Shown piece by piece: positions 1-14,054 of a DNA stretch of 64,000 nt (its first letter is position 1; each line of letters opens with the position of its first letter). Below the pieces are notes generated by a model. It was given only the letters and a program-made list of their open reading frames with translations, searched no databases and was not told the origin of the DNA. Made by a program: the position numbers and the translations under genes. This DNA is from Lentinula raphanica (Eukaryota; Basidiomycota; Agaricomycetes; Agaricales; Omphalotaceae): NCBI GenBank assembly GCA_027919835.1, contig JANVFP010000035.1, forward strand, positions 434,001-498,000, read 5' to 3'.

Positions 1-104
1 GTGGCTGTCAAGCGCCCATCTCTTGTAGAGCGGAGGTCAGTCAGCATTATAAGGCGTTGTACTGTCTCATGAGGCTCACATTGATTTCAATCTTCTACAG
101 CAAT

Positions 105-971
105 ATGCTCAACGTCGCAAACTCGTACTGCACCAACTGCAAAGAACGGACAAGTGATAGATACATGAAATGCTCCAAGTGCAAAACAGTCTCCTACTGT
201 GTTAGCATACTGTCTATTCTGTGATTTCATTCGACCTACTCGTTGCTAACTGTCCCCAGTCGAAGAAATGCCAGCTTGATCACTGGTCCGTACATGAGGC
301 AATGTGTGAACTCCACACTCCGGGTGAAACCTGGGGGATCAGGGTTTTGTCCAATAACTGGACTACGAAGATTGAAGATTCTTCGCAATACTTCAAGCAC
401 GAACTCATTAAAGGAAGTGATCATCCAATTTACACCCACGGAGAACGTTGCCCTGTCACAAAACGTATCGGAATACCGCTGATAATCTATAGTACTGGTG
501 TCCGCAACCCTGATGCAACTGGACTGAACGAGATCGTTGTAAAGCTGAGAGTTGAGGCGACCGATGGTTTTGCTCCAGATACGTGAGTAGTAGTTCATTC
601 TATCATTCGTTGCATCAGCATGTTGAACCACGCGTGCTTTGGCGAATGGCAGATGGTTACAGATGCCCGGGGAGGTAAGTGTATCATGAATGTGGCAAAG
701 TTATGTCGCTCAGACCCATTGCGCTTCTTATCAATGGCACTAGTGCTTGGTCATTCGAGAGGATCGAAAGCCGCTTACACGCGAAATGCTCGAAACAGTG
801 TACGGCTTCATGAGGCATCTCATGAGCTACCCAATTCTGGACGAAGGATGGGCATCGTGGCAAGGACTGCTGAACCCGTCTGTTTGGCAAATGTATGCGA
901 AAAATTACTATGAGGATCAGAAGGCTGCTGGTCGCCAGGGGTTCGGTTGTTTCTTCCCTTTGGTAGACTAG
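105..971 (+). CDS. MYND-type zinc-finger protein (5' end uncertain)
   Basis: Uncharacterised protein with an N-terminal MYND finger. The first visible exon encodes paired Cys-x2-Cys motifs (YCTNC, then CSKCK, then SYC), and after a short intron ending at a CAG near 259 the finger continues with KKCQLDHWSVHEAMC, the usual Cys/His end of a MYND domain. MYND fingers generally bind proline-rich partner peptides; the partner here is unknown. Two more exons follow (around 632 and 750) and the last one ends FGCFFPLVD. The ATG at 105 lies directly after a good acceptor (TCTACAG), so this may be an internal exon of a gene that starts outside the window. Its 3' end converges on the sugar transporter. 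The domain call is firm; the start and middle splice sites are not. Confidence 0.7.
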
Positions 972-1523
972 ACTATGTGGATGAACGAATTTAACATGAG
1001 TGGGCCGATTTTGGTGTTCTAAATCCTGACGAGTGTGATACGAGAGTACTTTCGCTTCTTCTCAAAATTGTGAACGCTTTCGATCAGTCGTATTTATCAA
1101 AGTACATCAAGTAGTATACCAAGTGTTCCGCAGTCTCGACAGGGTTCAAAAATTACTCACAAATGCAAGTGAGAAACTTGTCCTTCGTACCTGAAACTTT
1201 GAAGCCTCAGAACTCAGAACTCAGAACTCTGTTTACTAAAGCCTCAAAGCCTCAGCAGTCTCTCGGCGCACTGTAACTTGTAATTCGAAATCGCTATTGT
1301 CATGCAAAGGGAATCCACATAAAATTACACGCATGCATGATGCTAATGAAGAACGAGGGGAGAGGGAGAGAGGGAGAGACGTTACTATATAGTTCAGCCT
1401 TAAAGCTCAATATGTTAAATACAGTAAGATAGTCGTGTTTCATGCGAGCATGGTCCAAACCTGAACTTGCGATGCCCAAACCAGAATGAGGAAAGATCAC
1501 TGACTCGACCCGTTAGGGGTCGT
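972..1523. other. Intergenic, between convergent 3' ends
   Basis: About 550 bp between the stops of the MYND gene and the sugar transporter. It contains a short run of direct repeats (AACTCAGAACTCAGAACTC near 1210, with CTCAAAGCCTCAG nearby) and a GA-rich patch near 1357-1380. I see no gene or RNA here. Confidence 0.6.
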
Positions 1524-3840
1524 TCAGACTTTCTCTAGCGTTCCTACATGATGATGCTCCACCTCGTCAACAGATCCAGACTTTTCGACTGAATCGTGTT
1601 TTTCCGCTGCGTGAAGACCTTGGCCGAGAATTTCTTTCGTGGCCTCCTCGCCATCGAAGATAGCGGCGGTCTCCTCCAGGGTGAGGTTCTTTGTCTCGAC
1701 GACAACTACGAGGGGAACCGTCAGAAGCTGTTCATGGGCTGAACGTGAGACCAACGTACATAGGTACAAGTAGACACATTCAAACGCGATCCAGCAGCAA
1801 TACACGATGTAGTATTTCCACTGGATGGCAGCTGGATATTCCGAGTGAATTGATGAACTCACAGACGAGTCATGGAACAACTTACCAAGAGCGATGGGAT
1901 TGGCGTATTGATTGAAGATTAAAGCGAGCGAAATGGTAAAGTTGAAAATGTTGAAACCCTTGGCTCGGAGATGGTATGGAAGAATTTCAACGGTATAGGC
2001 AACGATCAAGGGCGTAAACGCAACACTGGGGAAAGAAATCAGTTACTTAGTACGAAGATTGTTTGCAGAATTTGTGTCAAACACTTACTCGTAGCAAGCA
2101 TAGTAAAGGAAAATGAATGCGATGACACTGTGGGCAGCGGCGGGTTGTCCATTGATTTCGAATTGCGCGAACGCAATGGTTTGGGAGGTGAAGAATACGA
2201 GCATGCCAATTCCGGAGAACAGGAACATGAAGCGACGACCTAGTCTTTCGACCAAGCTTGAGGCAATCAAGGCGCATATCAAATTCCAGATGGCAAGGAT
2301 TCCGTTGATGAGGAGCTGAATGGATGTAAGAACCAAGCTCAGACTTTCTTTCCCTGTAAGTACATACCTGAGTAGTCGAATCCTTGATATTGATGTCGTT
2401 GAGGATTTGGTTCAGGTAGTAGGAAGCTAGACCATTCCCTGACCACTGTGAGAAGAACGCAATCCCGACGATGATCCTCATCCGCCTTCGGTTTCCGGGG
2501 GTGTTAATAAGTGACTTCCAGCCAACATTTGCGGCAACTGCAAAATCATGTAAGACCACATTCGGTAATACCAATCTGAGCTCCCTTACTGGTCCTATCG
2601 TAATCAAGAGCGGTTTTGATTTCATTAAACTCGTATTGAACCAAAGGGTCATCCCTGCGTAATCTTCATTAAGACAAGAACATTGCGAAGTCGAAGGGGA
2701 AGCCGCACCGATTGCCGTCAGCGTGGTAGTAAGCAAGCACTTTCATTGCTTGTTCGTCTTTTCCTTTGCTGATGAGGTAACGAGGCGATTCAGGGACAAA
2801 CCAGATGAGCAACACTTGAGCGACTGAGGGTAACCCTTGCAGAATTGAGGGTATCCGCCATGCCCATGTGCTGTTGAGCTTGAATGTACCGAATGTAGTC
2901 CAAGCCGCACTATAAATCCATGAGTTTTCAATGGCAACAAACTCGGAAACAGAATCTGATATTCTCACTGACATGATGGCTCCTGAATACCACAAAGAGT
3001 TATATGTGGCAGTTAATTGGGCTCGATAACGAGGATATGAGATTTCGGAAACCAGCATAGGAGCGGCGTTGGCTGAAAAACCTTGATTTCATAACCTGAA
3101 CTCACGGAGAGAGTCGAGGGGACATACCAGCAAACGTCAAACCAAACCCTATGAGGAAACTTTCGAGAGAAGAGGAGTGAGCAATGGCCCCAAAAACTAT
3201 AGTTAGAACATAACCTACCGAGCTCCGACGAACATTCCTTCCGACTGTGAAGCACCTTGAAGAGCTGTAGCTATGCACATGATGGCAGCGCCGATGAATA
3301 TGGTGGGACGACGACCAATGCCATCGGAAAGGTAAGGAGCAAAGGGGTATGCCGCTAAGGCGCCAATGTTCTGTTGAGAGATTTGAATATCCAGTGAATA
3401 CATCAGGATGGAGTCGAGCTTGCCTGGATAGCGTTGAGTAGTCCCAGTTGGCTCGGGCTGGGATGGTTGAAGTAATTCTGCCATTGACTCCTAAAAGGTC
3501 CATCAGCATTAGGCTGCTTCAAAACAACTAGGAAGATACGCACAGAGATTGAAGACCGTTCATCATACTCCCGTCGTATCCATTGGTCGAGGACGTGATG
3601 AGCCTATTCGATGTGATACTCAGAACACCAGTAGGACTCGGGAGGCTAAAAAGGCGACTCACAGCAAAAAAATCCACCCGTTCAAAGCAATGAGACTACA
3701 CGGAGTCTTTCAACACCCGGTAATGACCACAAGAAGCGTTTTGAAGCTTACCGCTTGTTGTTATACCATGTCTTCCTTGGGTCAAGCAGATGATTGAGGG
3801 CAGAGTCAGCTGCGGCAGAGGCGACCACACCGGGAGCCAT
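1524..3840 (-). CDS. MFS sugar transporter, lactose permease/hexose transporter type
   Basis: Plasma-membrane sugar:H+ symporter of the major facilitator superfamily. The model starts with MAPGVVASAAADSALNHLL at 3840 and runs through at least eight exons. Family signatures seen are SGYTNGYDGSMMNG-like residues in TM1, DGIGRRPTIFIGA in the 2-3 loop, PRYRAQLTATYNSLWYSGAI, the PESPRYL motif before the central loop, the SQWSGNGLASYYLNQIL helix, LVERLGRRFMFLFSG (the second RXGRR loop), and PYHLRAKGFNIFNF. The spliced length is about 530 residues, normal for the family. The substrate cannot be read from sequence; lactose-permease-like fungal members transport hexoses or disaccharides. The C-terminal tail is acidic and histidine-containing. 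It stands alone with no catabolic gene beside it. Confidence 0.88.
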
Positions 3841-4586
3841 GATGGTATACTGATGCTTCGAGAGAGAAACAGCACGGTATCTGGCGATGCGTAACCCGGT
3901 AATAAATACTCTGTTATGGTCTGGTTATGGTGCAGGAAGAAAAAGGATGGAGACAAACAGGTGACCTAATCGTAAAATTCTCCAGAGGTACACCGGAAAG
4001 AGTCCGCCTCCCGCGCCATCTGAGACTAACCGATCGTTTGAATGAGTGATTGAATGAAATTGGAACCCTGGGGAAATGAGATTGTAGGGTTCTGTCAACA
4101 GGATCCTGGCCTGGAAGGCTGGAACGGTGATATTTCTCGTACCGGTTGGCAAGGATCACACAAGGATCTTGCTCAAAATCCCCCTTCGGTTACCCAACGA
4201 GGTATAGGTAGGGAAGTACATAATCGAGGTCCTCGCCCGTAAAAGCAATTCCCGAAAATTTCCCGCACAACAAAAATCTAAACGACTATGAAGGTCCGCG
4301 TAGATTCCAAATCAAGGTGATACAATCTACGCTAATGCACCTATCCTACCCCGGATCGCCCCCCCTTGCGCGGGGAATTTGCAATACGTGAAGTCTGGGG
4401 AAATGTGGGGATTCTAAGTCACTGCTCGGGGGTATGTATGCTTCCAACGCGCCCCGGGGGTTAGGGATAACCTGAGATAACATTGAACAAGTTAGAATAA
4501 ATCATTATACAAGAGATCCAGTCGCAGGATGCTTAGTAGGTAACACCAACGACACCACGAAAGCAATTTCACGGATGTATCATAAA
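3841..4586. other. Intergenic: transporter promoter and atg11 3' flank
   Basis: About 750 bp upstream of the sugar transporter and downstream of atg11. It contains GC-rich patches, including a C-rich stretch near 4358-4374 and GCGCCCCGGGGG near 4450. Such motifs could be sites for C2H2 carbon regulators, but I cannot assign any. No gene is apparent. Confidence 0.5.
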
Positions 4587-7500
4587 TCAAAAACGCTTCA
4601 GTATATCACTAGCCGCGGAGTATGAGGGACGCAGGGAACCTGCTGCGGAGGTGTTTTCCATCGACGTCGTCGACTGAGCGGGTTCAGCTTTCTTCCTAGT
4701 AAACCAGGAAGAGTTCCAATATGATGCTGATGACGACCTTGCGGGCGCCTTGGATGAGGAAGCTGTGCTCTCCACATTTATCGGGGGTGACGCCCGCGAA
4801 ACATGCAACGAGGACGGCCGGGAACTCTGATAGCTAGTAGTCCTGTTCCGGAAATGTTTCTTCAATGTACTAGTCATATCTGATGGAGAACCGCCCGGGG
4901 AAGGAAATGCAGTCTCACTTCTGATACCAGCTGAGGAAGGCGAAGAGACCATTTTTTGGTCCGACAAGGCCGTGGTTGGATTGGCTTTGTTCGTAGATGA
5001 GCCAGTTGACACGCTTCCAAACGGCGCTATACGCCCACCAGAAAATCTAGAGGTTGTCGATAGACGTGAGGCACGCGAGCCTGGCCTTAAAGGAGACTGT
5101 GGACTTTGAGCCTGGGGGGAGCTGGTAATTTTAAGAATTTGAGGCGAAGGTGGAGGCGGGGAAATGGAGGTCGAAGTGTCAGGATCTGGTTGACTGTCTG
5201 AGGTAGGAAACGCTTGCAGAGTCGTTTCCGTGGCCGGCATTTCAGGGGAGGCCTGAGCTAATAACCGTGATAATGAAGATGGGCGGGCATTACTAGGCGA
5301 AGAATTGGAACGAGCACGGGAGGCGAGAAGATGTGAAGATGTGGTGGAGGCCACCTGAAATGTATCTTCAACCTCAGGCTCAGGGGGACCTGGAGGAAGA
5401 GCGGGTGTGCTGCTAGCTAGAGATGGTTTCCGGTCCGCATCGGCAGTGCGCTTTTTAGAAAGCTTGCGCTTATCATGGGAGGGTTGAGTCCAATCTTCCA
5501 CCTCTAGCATATAGTATTTCACTCCATCTCCCAGGGCATAAGGATTGCTCGTGGGATCCTGTTCAGTTCATGAGAAATGAGCAAGCTATTCAAAGGAAAA
5601 GAGAAACTCACGTCGCGGTCAACTACACGCTCGCTTATCGATGTAATGCGGGCTACAATCCATTCCCGTGTTTTCAATTGTTCTGCAAGATGACCGGTGG
5701 CTTGTAAAAAGTAGTGCGGGAATGAAACTAATGAAGACGGTGATTAGTCGGGATACAGATGTTTCACGAAAACGGATAATCTCACCGTTGAATGCGGCCC
5801 AAGGTTTGCTGATAGAATTTCGCGTTGGAAGGAATAGAGCTAGATCGCCTTTAGCAAAATTCCTGAAGGATATTTTGCCCTTGGCGCGTTCTCGATACTC
5901 CTTACATTGTTTTTGCCATTTTCGAACGGCTGAACCAGTTTTGGCAACAGCATCCAAGAAGGTGTCATGATCAAAAGCTCTCAAAATCTCCAACGCCGCT
6001 GCAGGGTCCGATGGGTCCACTGGTGAAGGCTCATCGACATTTCCGATAATATTCTGGCGCAACCCCGGCGAAAAAGTGGAGTCGAGCATAGACGCGGCTT
6101 GGCCATGCATTTTCTGCGAGTTGGGATGTGCAGATAGTGCGATGTTCTGAGCAGTTGCCATAGCCTTGATATGTGAGGTTCGAAATGCCAACGCGGCATC
6201 TAAAACTTGAGCAAGCAACCGGCTACTGTCTTCTAAACGCTGTTCATACTCGCTTTGCGACGACTTTCCGGACTTCAAATCCTCCCGCAGAAGGGTCTCG
6301 GTATGACTCGCTTGCCGCAATTCGTGGTCCACTCTTTGAAGCTCCTCTTTCAGACCAGCGGCATCCGCATGGGCAATATCGAGCTGTGATCTTGCATCGC
6401 GAAGTTGTCGCTCTGCCTGCTCTTTTTGGACCTTGACTTCGAAAAACTGTCGCTCCAACACTGCACGATCCCCATCTGCTTCTGCAATATGGTCTCGCAT
6501 GATCCGGTCGTGCTCCGAAGCCTGAGCTTTGAGTAATCGCTCCTTATCCTCTGCAGCCTCCCGTAATGCCTCCTTGACGTCTTCGCTTTCTTTTCTCGCC
6601 ATCCGAATTTGTTCCTCGAGATTATCTCCACGAGCCTGCGATTCTTCCAGCCTCCGTAGATTCGCCTCTTGTTCGTCTAATAACGCCTTCATTTTGTTCG
6701 AATTGCGTTCCTCCAAAGCCTTCACGTCTGAGAATTCGGTTCGAGCTTGCGCGAGTTCTGAACGCAGAACTTCGGAGATTCGGGTTTGCTCTGTGGCATG
6801 GGCGAGGGCCTTCTCGAGTTCGACACGCTGCTGATCCGTATCGGCTGTATGATTTTCCAGTCGATCTTCTAATATCCGCCGTGCAGTAGACTCGCTTTCT
6901 AGTTGCGCCCTCACGTGGTGAAGTTCTCGCTCTAGTCGATCAGCTCGATCCCGCTCGTTGGTAGTTTCCACACCAAGATTCTGGACATCGGTTTGTAAGC
7001 GATGTATCTCCCCCTTCAATCCAGTACGTTCCTCCTGGAACTGTGTTTCCTGTCGTGCTTTGGCATCTTGTGTATTCCGAAGCTGATTCATCAGTTCTTG
7101 ATACATTTGTTCATCAGCCTCGTAAGCTGCGCCACGGAAGATATAAATATCAAGCTATTGAGTGATAGCAAGTGTGATGAGAAAGCCACTCACAACGCCG
7201 CCTGGATTGTGATATTCGGGAAGCAGATAGAACTGGATGGAGACCACAGAAGTTAGATAGATTTAGAACTCTTCCCAAGAAGATAAACCAACGTGAACGT
7301 TCAGCAATTCGGTCAAATCCGGATTCCAAGCTATCCATTTTCGCGAGCAACTTCTCTAAAGACGCTCGGCATTCTCGAACAGCACTCAAGGCCGCACCGT
7401 CATTACTCTTGCGGGAAAATTCTTCCAGGCTATCAAGAACGTGCAACAGGTCTGGGAGGGAATAAGCAGTGCCCGGGAAACTTTTAAGGAACAGACACCC

Positions 7501-9402
7501 ACCGTCGACATCAGTTCTTTCCAAGGAGTAGCCTGTATCAGATTCATCACCCATCGAGGATGAGAAATCTATTGTCGGAACCGGCTCGACCTCCATACCT
7601 CGAGTCTCAAACGGAAGCTGGCCATGGATTTCGCTGCGATAGACCTGACGTCGTTTCCGTTCACTCGAGCTACAGGAACAATTGAGATAGGGTAAATACA
7701 AATCAAGGCATACTCACGAGAGCTTCGACATGACATCAAGTATGTTCTGCGCTCTTTGATAGAAGAACCGGGCTGGAGAAGTCCCCGTAAGTGATTGCAC
7801 ATAGGTACTAGACGTGTAAGCCTACCAAACTCCTTCCTTCTCACGATTTCGACGATAGTAGCTCCGTAAGCGTACAACATATTATGCAGTCGCTGAATAT
7901 GGGAAAAGCTGTTCTTGCTTCGAAGGGTCGTTTGAAGGGCTAGTAATGCAGGTGGTATCGGAACAATACTGTCGTTCAGACCACTTATATGTCTTAGAGA
8001 GACCACGACGTGTCGCGTAAACGTATTCTTGACTTCGACCATGAACTGAAGTTCGTCCCGAAGATTGGCGTCCAATTGTTTGAGTTCTGAACAGTTCTGA
8101 TAAATTTGTTGTATGATCAAAGCAGCGGCCTGGTACACACCTTGCAATATTACATCCGAATCTGGGTTTGGACCTGCAGCATAGTCAGCAACAAATGCAG
8201 ATAGAAAATTGTTGTACAACTTTCGAGAGAATGTGTGGCGTCGGAGACCCGGTTGAAAATATCCTGCGCACGATGAATGATTCTATCGGTATCATCTAAT
8301 GGTCTGACCAAGTTCAGGAACACGAAGACTTTGCAAAACAGAACGAATAGTTACTTTGATGAGCTGATAGTAACTCGGATCGCATCGCTCCTTTCCTTCA
8401 GTTGTGCCACGGCTTGTTCCACCTCGGTAAAGCGTTTCTGAAGTTCATCTACATGGAGGAATTGAGTCTCTCTCCAAAGCCAATACAAAACGACGCACCA
8501 TGTGTCTTTGTACACGCTTCCCCAACCTGCCTCATCTTTACGTTCGAAACGTAGTCACCCAAACTGCGTTGCTTTTCTCCATTCGCGATAGCTTTCCTCA
8601 CAGTGGTGCTGACGAACTCTGTATGAATATTGACACGACTGATAATCTCCAAGTCAGCCTCTAGGCCGGCTAACAAAGATGCTTGTCGGGAAAGCTCCTT
8701 TCTAGTACCAGTCGCGACTCCTTCGAATGTATCCAGAATGGCGAGAACGTTCATGTCGAGACTTCGTGAAGCTATACGGGCAGATTCGAACTGGTATTGG
8801 AGTGAAATGGCAAGGTTATGGATTTGTTCGCGGTGCGCATGTGCTGTCCGGAGATACGAATTTGCTAGTTGGGAGGGTCGGAATGGGGGAGTGGCGGCAA
8901 TACTTTCTGCAATATGTTACCGCTAGTACACGTCCTAAATTCGTAAAGATATACCTTCTATGGGTGGTTGAAATGTGGCATCTACCCGAAGCTTGTGCAA
9001 CACCTCTTCGAGTTCATAGTTCAGGTAATGCTTGTTGAATACGAATATAGACTGATAGTAGTTCAAATATGAGAAGCTAATATAGGTTAAGATCTCACGT
9101 ACCTGGTCCTGAGTCCCTGCTAACTCGCGAACATTGTGGCTCGTTAATCGTCGACCGTCAGTTAAATATGCAAGCGCAGCATCTGCCTCTATGCCAGTCT
9201 CTTGTTGTAGAAATGCTTCCAAGTTCCTGTTCCTATAAGGTATGAGTTTCCAGGAATAGCATCAAGGGAACACAATATCATTGCCTTTCGATGTCGCGTA
9301 GTGAGGCGTTGCTCTAGTCCGTCAATCAGTGATTGCCTTGGCTTCAAAGAAGAGAATTACTTCGTATACTTGTCCGTCTTCAGCACGGCATATTTGTATC
9401 AT
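4587..9402 (-). CDS. atg11: Autophagy-related protein 11 (selective autophagy scaffold)
   Basis: Scaffold that links cargo receptors to the Atg1 kinase complex in mitophagy, pexophagy and Cvt-type pathways. The N terminus (MIQICRAEDGQVYEV, from 9402) is the typical Atg11/FIP200 ubiquitin-like start, followed by the QQETGIEADAALAYLTDGRRL region. The middle (about 6.0-8.2 kb) carries an Atg17-like segment and a long coiled coil rich in Glu, Arg and Gln. The conserved C-terminal domain includes KISFRNFAKGDLALFLPTRN, SKPWAAFN, then WIVARITSI and NPYALGDGVKYYMLEVEDW. A Ser/Pro-rich, probably disordered tail ends at 4587. There are a dozen or more introns; the spliced length is roughly 1,300 residues, usual for basidiomycete Atg11. 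It lies 164 bp downstream of the dehydrogenase stop, in the same direction. Confidence 0.88.
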
Positions 9403-9566
9403 GAGTAACTCTGTCGCTTGAGCTCGTAGTTATCGCAGTAGATGGTAAGATTGAGAACTTGAAGTATACGGGGATCGGTTGATTCATTGGATTTGTAAGC
9501 TGATATCATTGGACCGTTTTGGCCTTCTCCGTTTACCGTACACGAGACTAGGACTACACAATTATT

Positions 9567-12500
9567 TTACAATCCTTCAAAGGCAGACTCGATGACCTGT
9601 GCCTGCTGTTCCTTATATAGCTTCCCTACCCCAGGTGCAGGCAGCGCACTCTCCTTCCTACCTCTAAACGAAACCTTCACGTCCAGATCCATGTTCTGCA
9701 AGACCCAATCAATCCTATCCCTCACATGCGTCCAAGCACCCTGGTTTCGCGGCTCTTCCTGGAGATAGACCACCTCTTTCAGCGCTTCCGGGGAGTACTT
9801 CTCTAATGCGCTTTGCAATTCTTCAAAGGGAAACGGGGCCAGTTCTTCCAGTCTCACGAATGACACAAGATCATCGAGACCACGCTCCTTGCGTTCTTTG
9901 ATCAAGTCGTAGTAGATTTTGCCTGATAGGATGATCACTCGCTTTGCGGTGCTTTCATTCCGGACAGAATCGGACAAGACAGGTTGGAACGACGACCCAG
10001 GCTCAAATTCCGAGAGAGAGGATGCAGCAGCCTACGAATTATATTTCCCCTGGTTCAACCGACAAACACGAATACAAACTCGAGGAACTCACAGAAAGCC
10101 GTAACAGTCCCTTGGGCGCCGCAACGACCAGAGGCTTGCGGTAATTTCGCTTCATCTGACGACGAAGGAGGTGGAAGTACTGCGCCGGGGTTGTCGGGAA
10201 CACCACATGCATGTTTATGTTCACAGGATCAACGCCGTCATACCTATCGTTGGTCAACTGAGGAAGAAGTCAACTACAGGCTCAACAGCGTGAGTGAAGA
10301 GAGCACACCTGCAGGAACCGTTCCAACCTCGATGAAGAGTGCTCCGGGCCTGCTCCATCTAGTCCATGAGGCAAGAGCATGACAATTCCACTTTGTTTCA
10401 GCCATTTCGCTAACGACAAGTAGGTTAGAATGATGTAGAAATGCGTATGTTTTGAATCACTTGCTTTCTGACGAACTGACAAAAGTGTCGATGATGATCT
10501 GTGAAGGTCTTTGTCGAACCTTGCATGAGGATGTTGAAAGTCCACTCACTTGCGCCCCGTTGAAGAAGTCTCCAAACTGCGCTTCCCATATCGGAAGTAA
10601 CTCTGGGCGCTCCCAGCTAGCGCCGTACTCGAATCCAAGCACACCCATTTCACTCAAGGAGCCTGTTTACGAAGATCCATCAGGATTTGAATCAGAACTG
10701 CTGGACACGAAAGGCAACAAAAAACGCACTATTGGCCAACTCAATTTTCCCTGCTCCGTCCAACATATCATTCAACGGAACCACAGTACGTTCGTCTCTT
10801 TGATCAACCAACATCGCATGTCGTTGACTAAATGTCCCCCGCCCAACATCCTGACCCGAAATCCGGACATCGTTACCTTCAAGAAGCAAAGTTCCGAACG
10901 CCATAGCCTATCACAACATACTCAACATGTCTGTACCCTGTGAAGGTTGAACATAACCTGGCCCGTACCTCGGCAGTCGCCCAATCCACACCTTTGCCAC
11001 TCTCCAGACTGGCTAACCGATTCTTCACATGACGTTGCAGCTTTGGGTGGATCTCAAAACCCTCCGGTATACGAACACTCGCTTTTCCTACTCTTTCCAA
11101 TAGATCTCTCTCGACACCAGTATCCGGGTTCTTGATTGCCTCGCTACTTTCCGGCCAGACCATACCAGCCCATTGGGCCTCGAGCATTGGCGCTTTGAGA
11201 GGTTTGTATGACGGTACTTGTGATAGTGCGGTATCGAGCTGAGAACGATATTGTGTTCGAACGGCGTTGATGTCTTCTGGAGTCAGAGTTTCGTCGGCCT
11301 GCCGGGGGTTCGATTAGGAAAGTCCGGATACTATGTAGGAAGTGCGGACTTACGATAAGCTTCTCTTCGTACAACTGTGGTACGGTTTTGCGAGCAGCAA
11401 TCTTCTCGTACATGAGCGGGCTGGTGAGACTCGGTAAATCGAGCTCGTTATGTCTGTGAAGGAGTTATAGAAATTATGGGTGTTGACGAGAGTAGACCAT
11501 TACCCCCTGAAAGAAAAACTTTGTTCAGATATAGTTCACGTCAACAGGTATTTGATACGTACCAACGTCGATATACCAGAAGGTCCACGATGATATCCTA
11601 GTCGTTGTCAAAGTGTGAGATACTGGAACTTCATAACTTTCTTAGCTCACCTTGCGGAAGTATTGACGGTACTTGAATGCAATGTCCATAGCCTTCACAA
11701 CCTCTACGAGCAGAGTTCAACCGCGACAAGTCCAGTGAGCTACTGGATTCGCTGACCTTCAGGATGATCACCGTTGACGTGGAGGATGGGGGCGTTGATC
11801 ATTTTGCCAATATCCGAGCAGTACAATGATGACCGTGCTTGAGATGCAGGCGTTGTGTAGCCAATGCTGAATCATACGTATTAAGCTAACGGATTCAGCC
11901 TCAGCAAATGTCAAGACCTCACTTGTTACTGGAGAAAAACGGAAGATGAATCAGACTTGCGCCTTATGACCAGGTAGCTTTGAACGTACTCAACGACCAA
12001 GTGCACCGTTCCACCGCTAGTGAAGTGCGGCAGATTACTCAGTCCAAAAGATTCCATGACGACACCTTGCCCAGAGAAACTTGCATCTCCATGCAATTGG
12101 ACGCACATAACCTTGTCTCCGAGTTGACAATCATCGGGATGTGTTTTCAGCAGTGAATACTGCTTTGCCCGAGTCTTCCCTAGCGCGATGGTATTCACAG
12201 CCTCTGAACAATGGGATGAACCATGCAACACGACGAAATAAGCAGGAAGTCCTTAAACATACCAAGATGCGACGGGTTGGGTAATAATGAGACCTTCAGA
12301 GGTTCTTTGGCGCCTTCGTATTCCAATCGTACTGAAGAAACCAAGTGACTGATCACATCACCCTCTACATTCAGCTCTTCAGGATATTCAGCGCCTCCAC
12401 GGATCTTGTGGAACAGCGCAGTAGATGGATACTGAAGTAGTTGAGGGTCTGTGAGGAAGTTGAGGCGCCCGCGATGAGGCATACCAACGATGATATGCGA

Positions 12501-13400
12501 AACAAAACCTACTATGGGATCAGTATGATTCGAAATCGGGAGAGAGATTGCCTACCTTGAGCAGCTGAAGCGAAGAGTGAATCCAAGGCAGGAAGCATAG
12601 ATTCACCTCCCTCCAGAGCGTACTGCAAGATATTCAGCTATCTGAACGACTGTAATACGTGGCAGGCTCAACGAACGCGTTTAAGATTGGGGAATTTCAG
12701 TTGCAGAAAGTTATCAAACACTTCACTACGCGCAAGGAGGCCATGGATTCGCTTCTTTAGTAACTTATCAACAGCTTGGGGCTTAGTGTTGGATTCAAGC
12801 AAGTGAGAAAACCAAAGACGCTCTGTTTTCGATTGCGAGTGCATATACTTCAGATGTATTTGTGGTCAGTGCTCGAAACTCTCGATGTTGGGATCAATCA
12901 TTCGCACCTCATAAGCAATCTTTCCAACATAGACCTCGCGCAGATGCCTCGTAATTTCATCCAGAGTCCACCATTCTTCCGTATCATTTCGTTGGGCTTC
13001 CACTTTTGGATTTGTCCAGACAATACCATTGACGTTGTACCGCTTGTCACCGTCTTTCAGTCCATAACGACTGGGGTTGAGTGCTGCTACTTCAGAATCT
13101 CGAGGAATAAGGTCCAAAGGATCTATTCTTGCTGCTCGGTGGCCATGAGTCCGTACAGAGTCTACGTAGCGAAGTAAGGCGGCATTATTGTGTCGATTCT
13201 CCAACTGAGCTTCGTTATCTAGTGAATAAAGGGAGTAATAGTGAGCTTGAATGGTAGTTCGAATGAGAACGGTATTCACAATCAGGGAACACGAAAGATG
13301 GAGGCCTCCTGAAGCCAAAAGACTCATCGTGATAGAAGCGTCTTGAGCAAGTTATCTCTTTGGCAACGATAGAGTTCCTGTACAGGCCTCGTTGCAACAT
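9567..13400 (-). CDS. DHKTD1: 2-oxoacid dehydrogenase E1, DHKTD1 type (2-oxoadipate dehydrogenase)
   Basis: Thiamin-diphosphate-dependent E1 component, predicted mitochondrial, decarboxylating 2-oxoadipate (and 2-oxoglutarate less well) on the lysine/tryptophan degradation route to glutaryl-CoA. The start at 13400 gives a basic presequence ([20 protein letters not shown]) followed by [15 protein letters not shown]. The first splice joins FPD to YNEAQLENR. Family blocks are [104 protein letters not shown] and the C-terminal [17 protein letters not shown]. The text after HRGRLN ([14 protein letters not shown]) and the lack of the long N-terminal region of Kgd1 favour DHKTD1 over the TCA-cycle enzyme. 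About 16 short introns; roughly 950 residues. Confidence 0.85.
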
Positions 13401-14054
13401 TTGTGCTCAGTGCATGGAAAGGTCGTAGAGCAGGCCAGGGTATACCGCTTTGGTAGAGGAACGGATCTCGGATAACCACGTGAGCAAACAATAGCCAGCT
13501 TCCAACTGAACGAATCTTTTTCGTGAACTTCATCTTCAATAATGTTCACGATCGACTACATCCGATTTTCTGAAAAGTTGTCTCTGAGGTAGCCGCAGTC
13601 GCTGAGCGCTGATATCTTACCAGTGAGTCTTCAGCTCATAGCTTCAGTTCATGTAAACAAGATAAAATTTAATGTTTAGTTTAGAACATTGTTCGGTGTC
13701 AGGCCGTGGAGAGAAAAGCAATGCATCAGGTCGTCTCCAACTTTCCATATACATGCTCCTTCAGCTTCTGTGGCATCTTCTGGCAAGCTCCATAGCCTGA
13801 CTGCTCCATCGGCAGTGAAAACTTTGCCAGGCTATACAACTCAATTGCATTGTCAACTTACTCCAGTTCTTGGCTGGCGCTCCGTTATTCAAGGGCCGGT
13901 CTGTAACTCACTTGGCTTATAAGTTATATGTTGTCGAAACGGTTACTACGTGCTTCTTACCAGCGACCACACACTACTCTCGAATCCCTGCGTCTTCATG
14001 CAATCTGCTTTTTCCTAGGGAACACGACGAAATACAACTAAACCTCAACCTAAT
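13401..14054. other. Divergent promoter region (DHKTD1-type gene / CAX exchanger)
   Basis: About 650 bp between divergent start codons. It must hold both promoters. I see no convincing TATA element or further gene. Confidence 0.5.

Noticed and set aside
9567..13400. TCA-cycle 2-oxoglutarate dehydrogenase (Kgd1)
   Set aside because: It lacks the long Kgd1 N-terminal region, and the sequence after MPHRGRLN fits DHKTD1 better.
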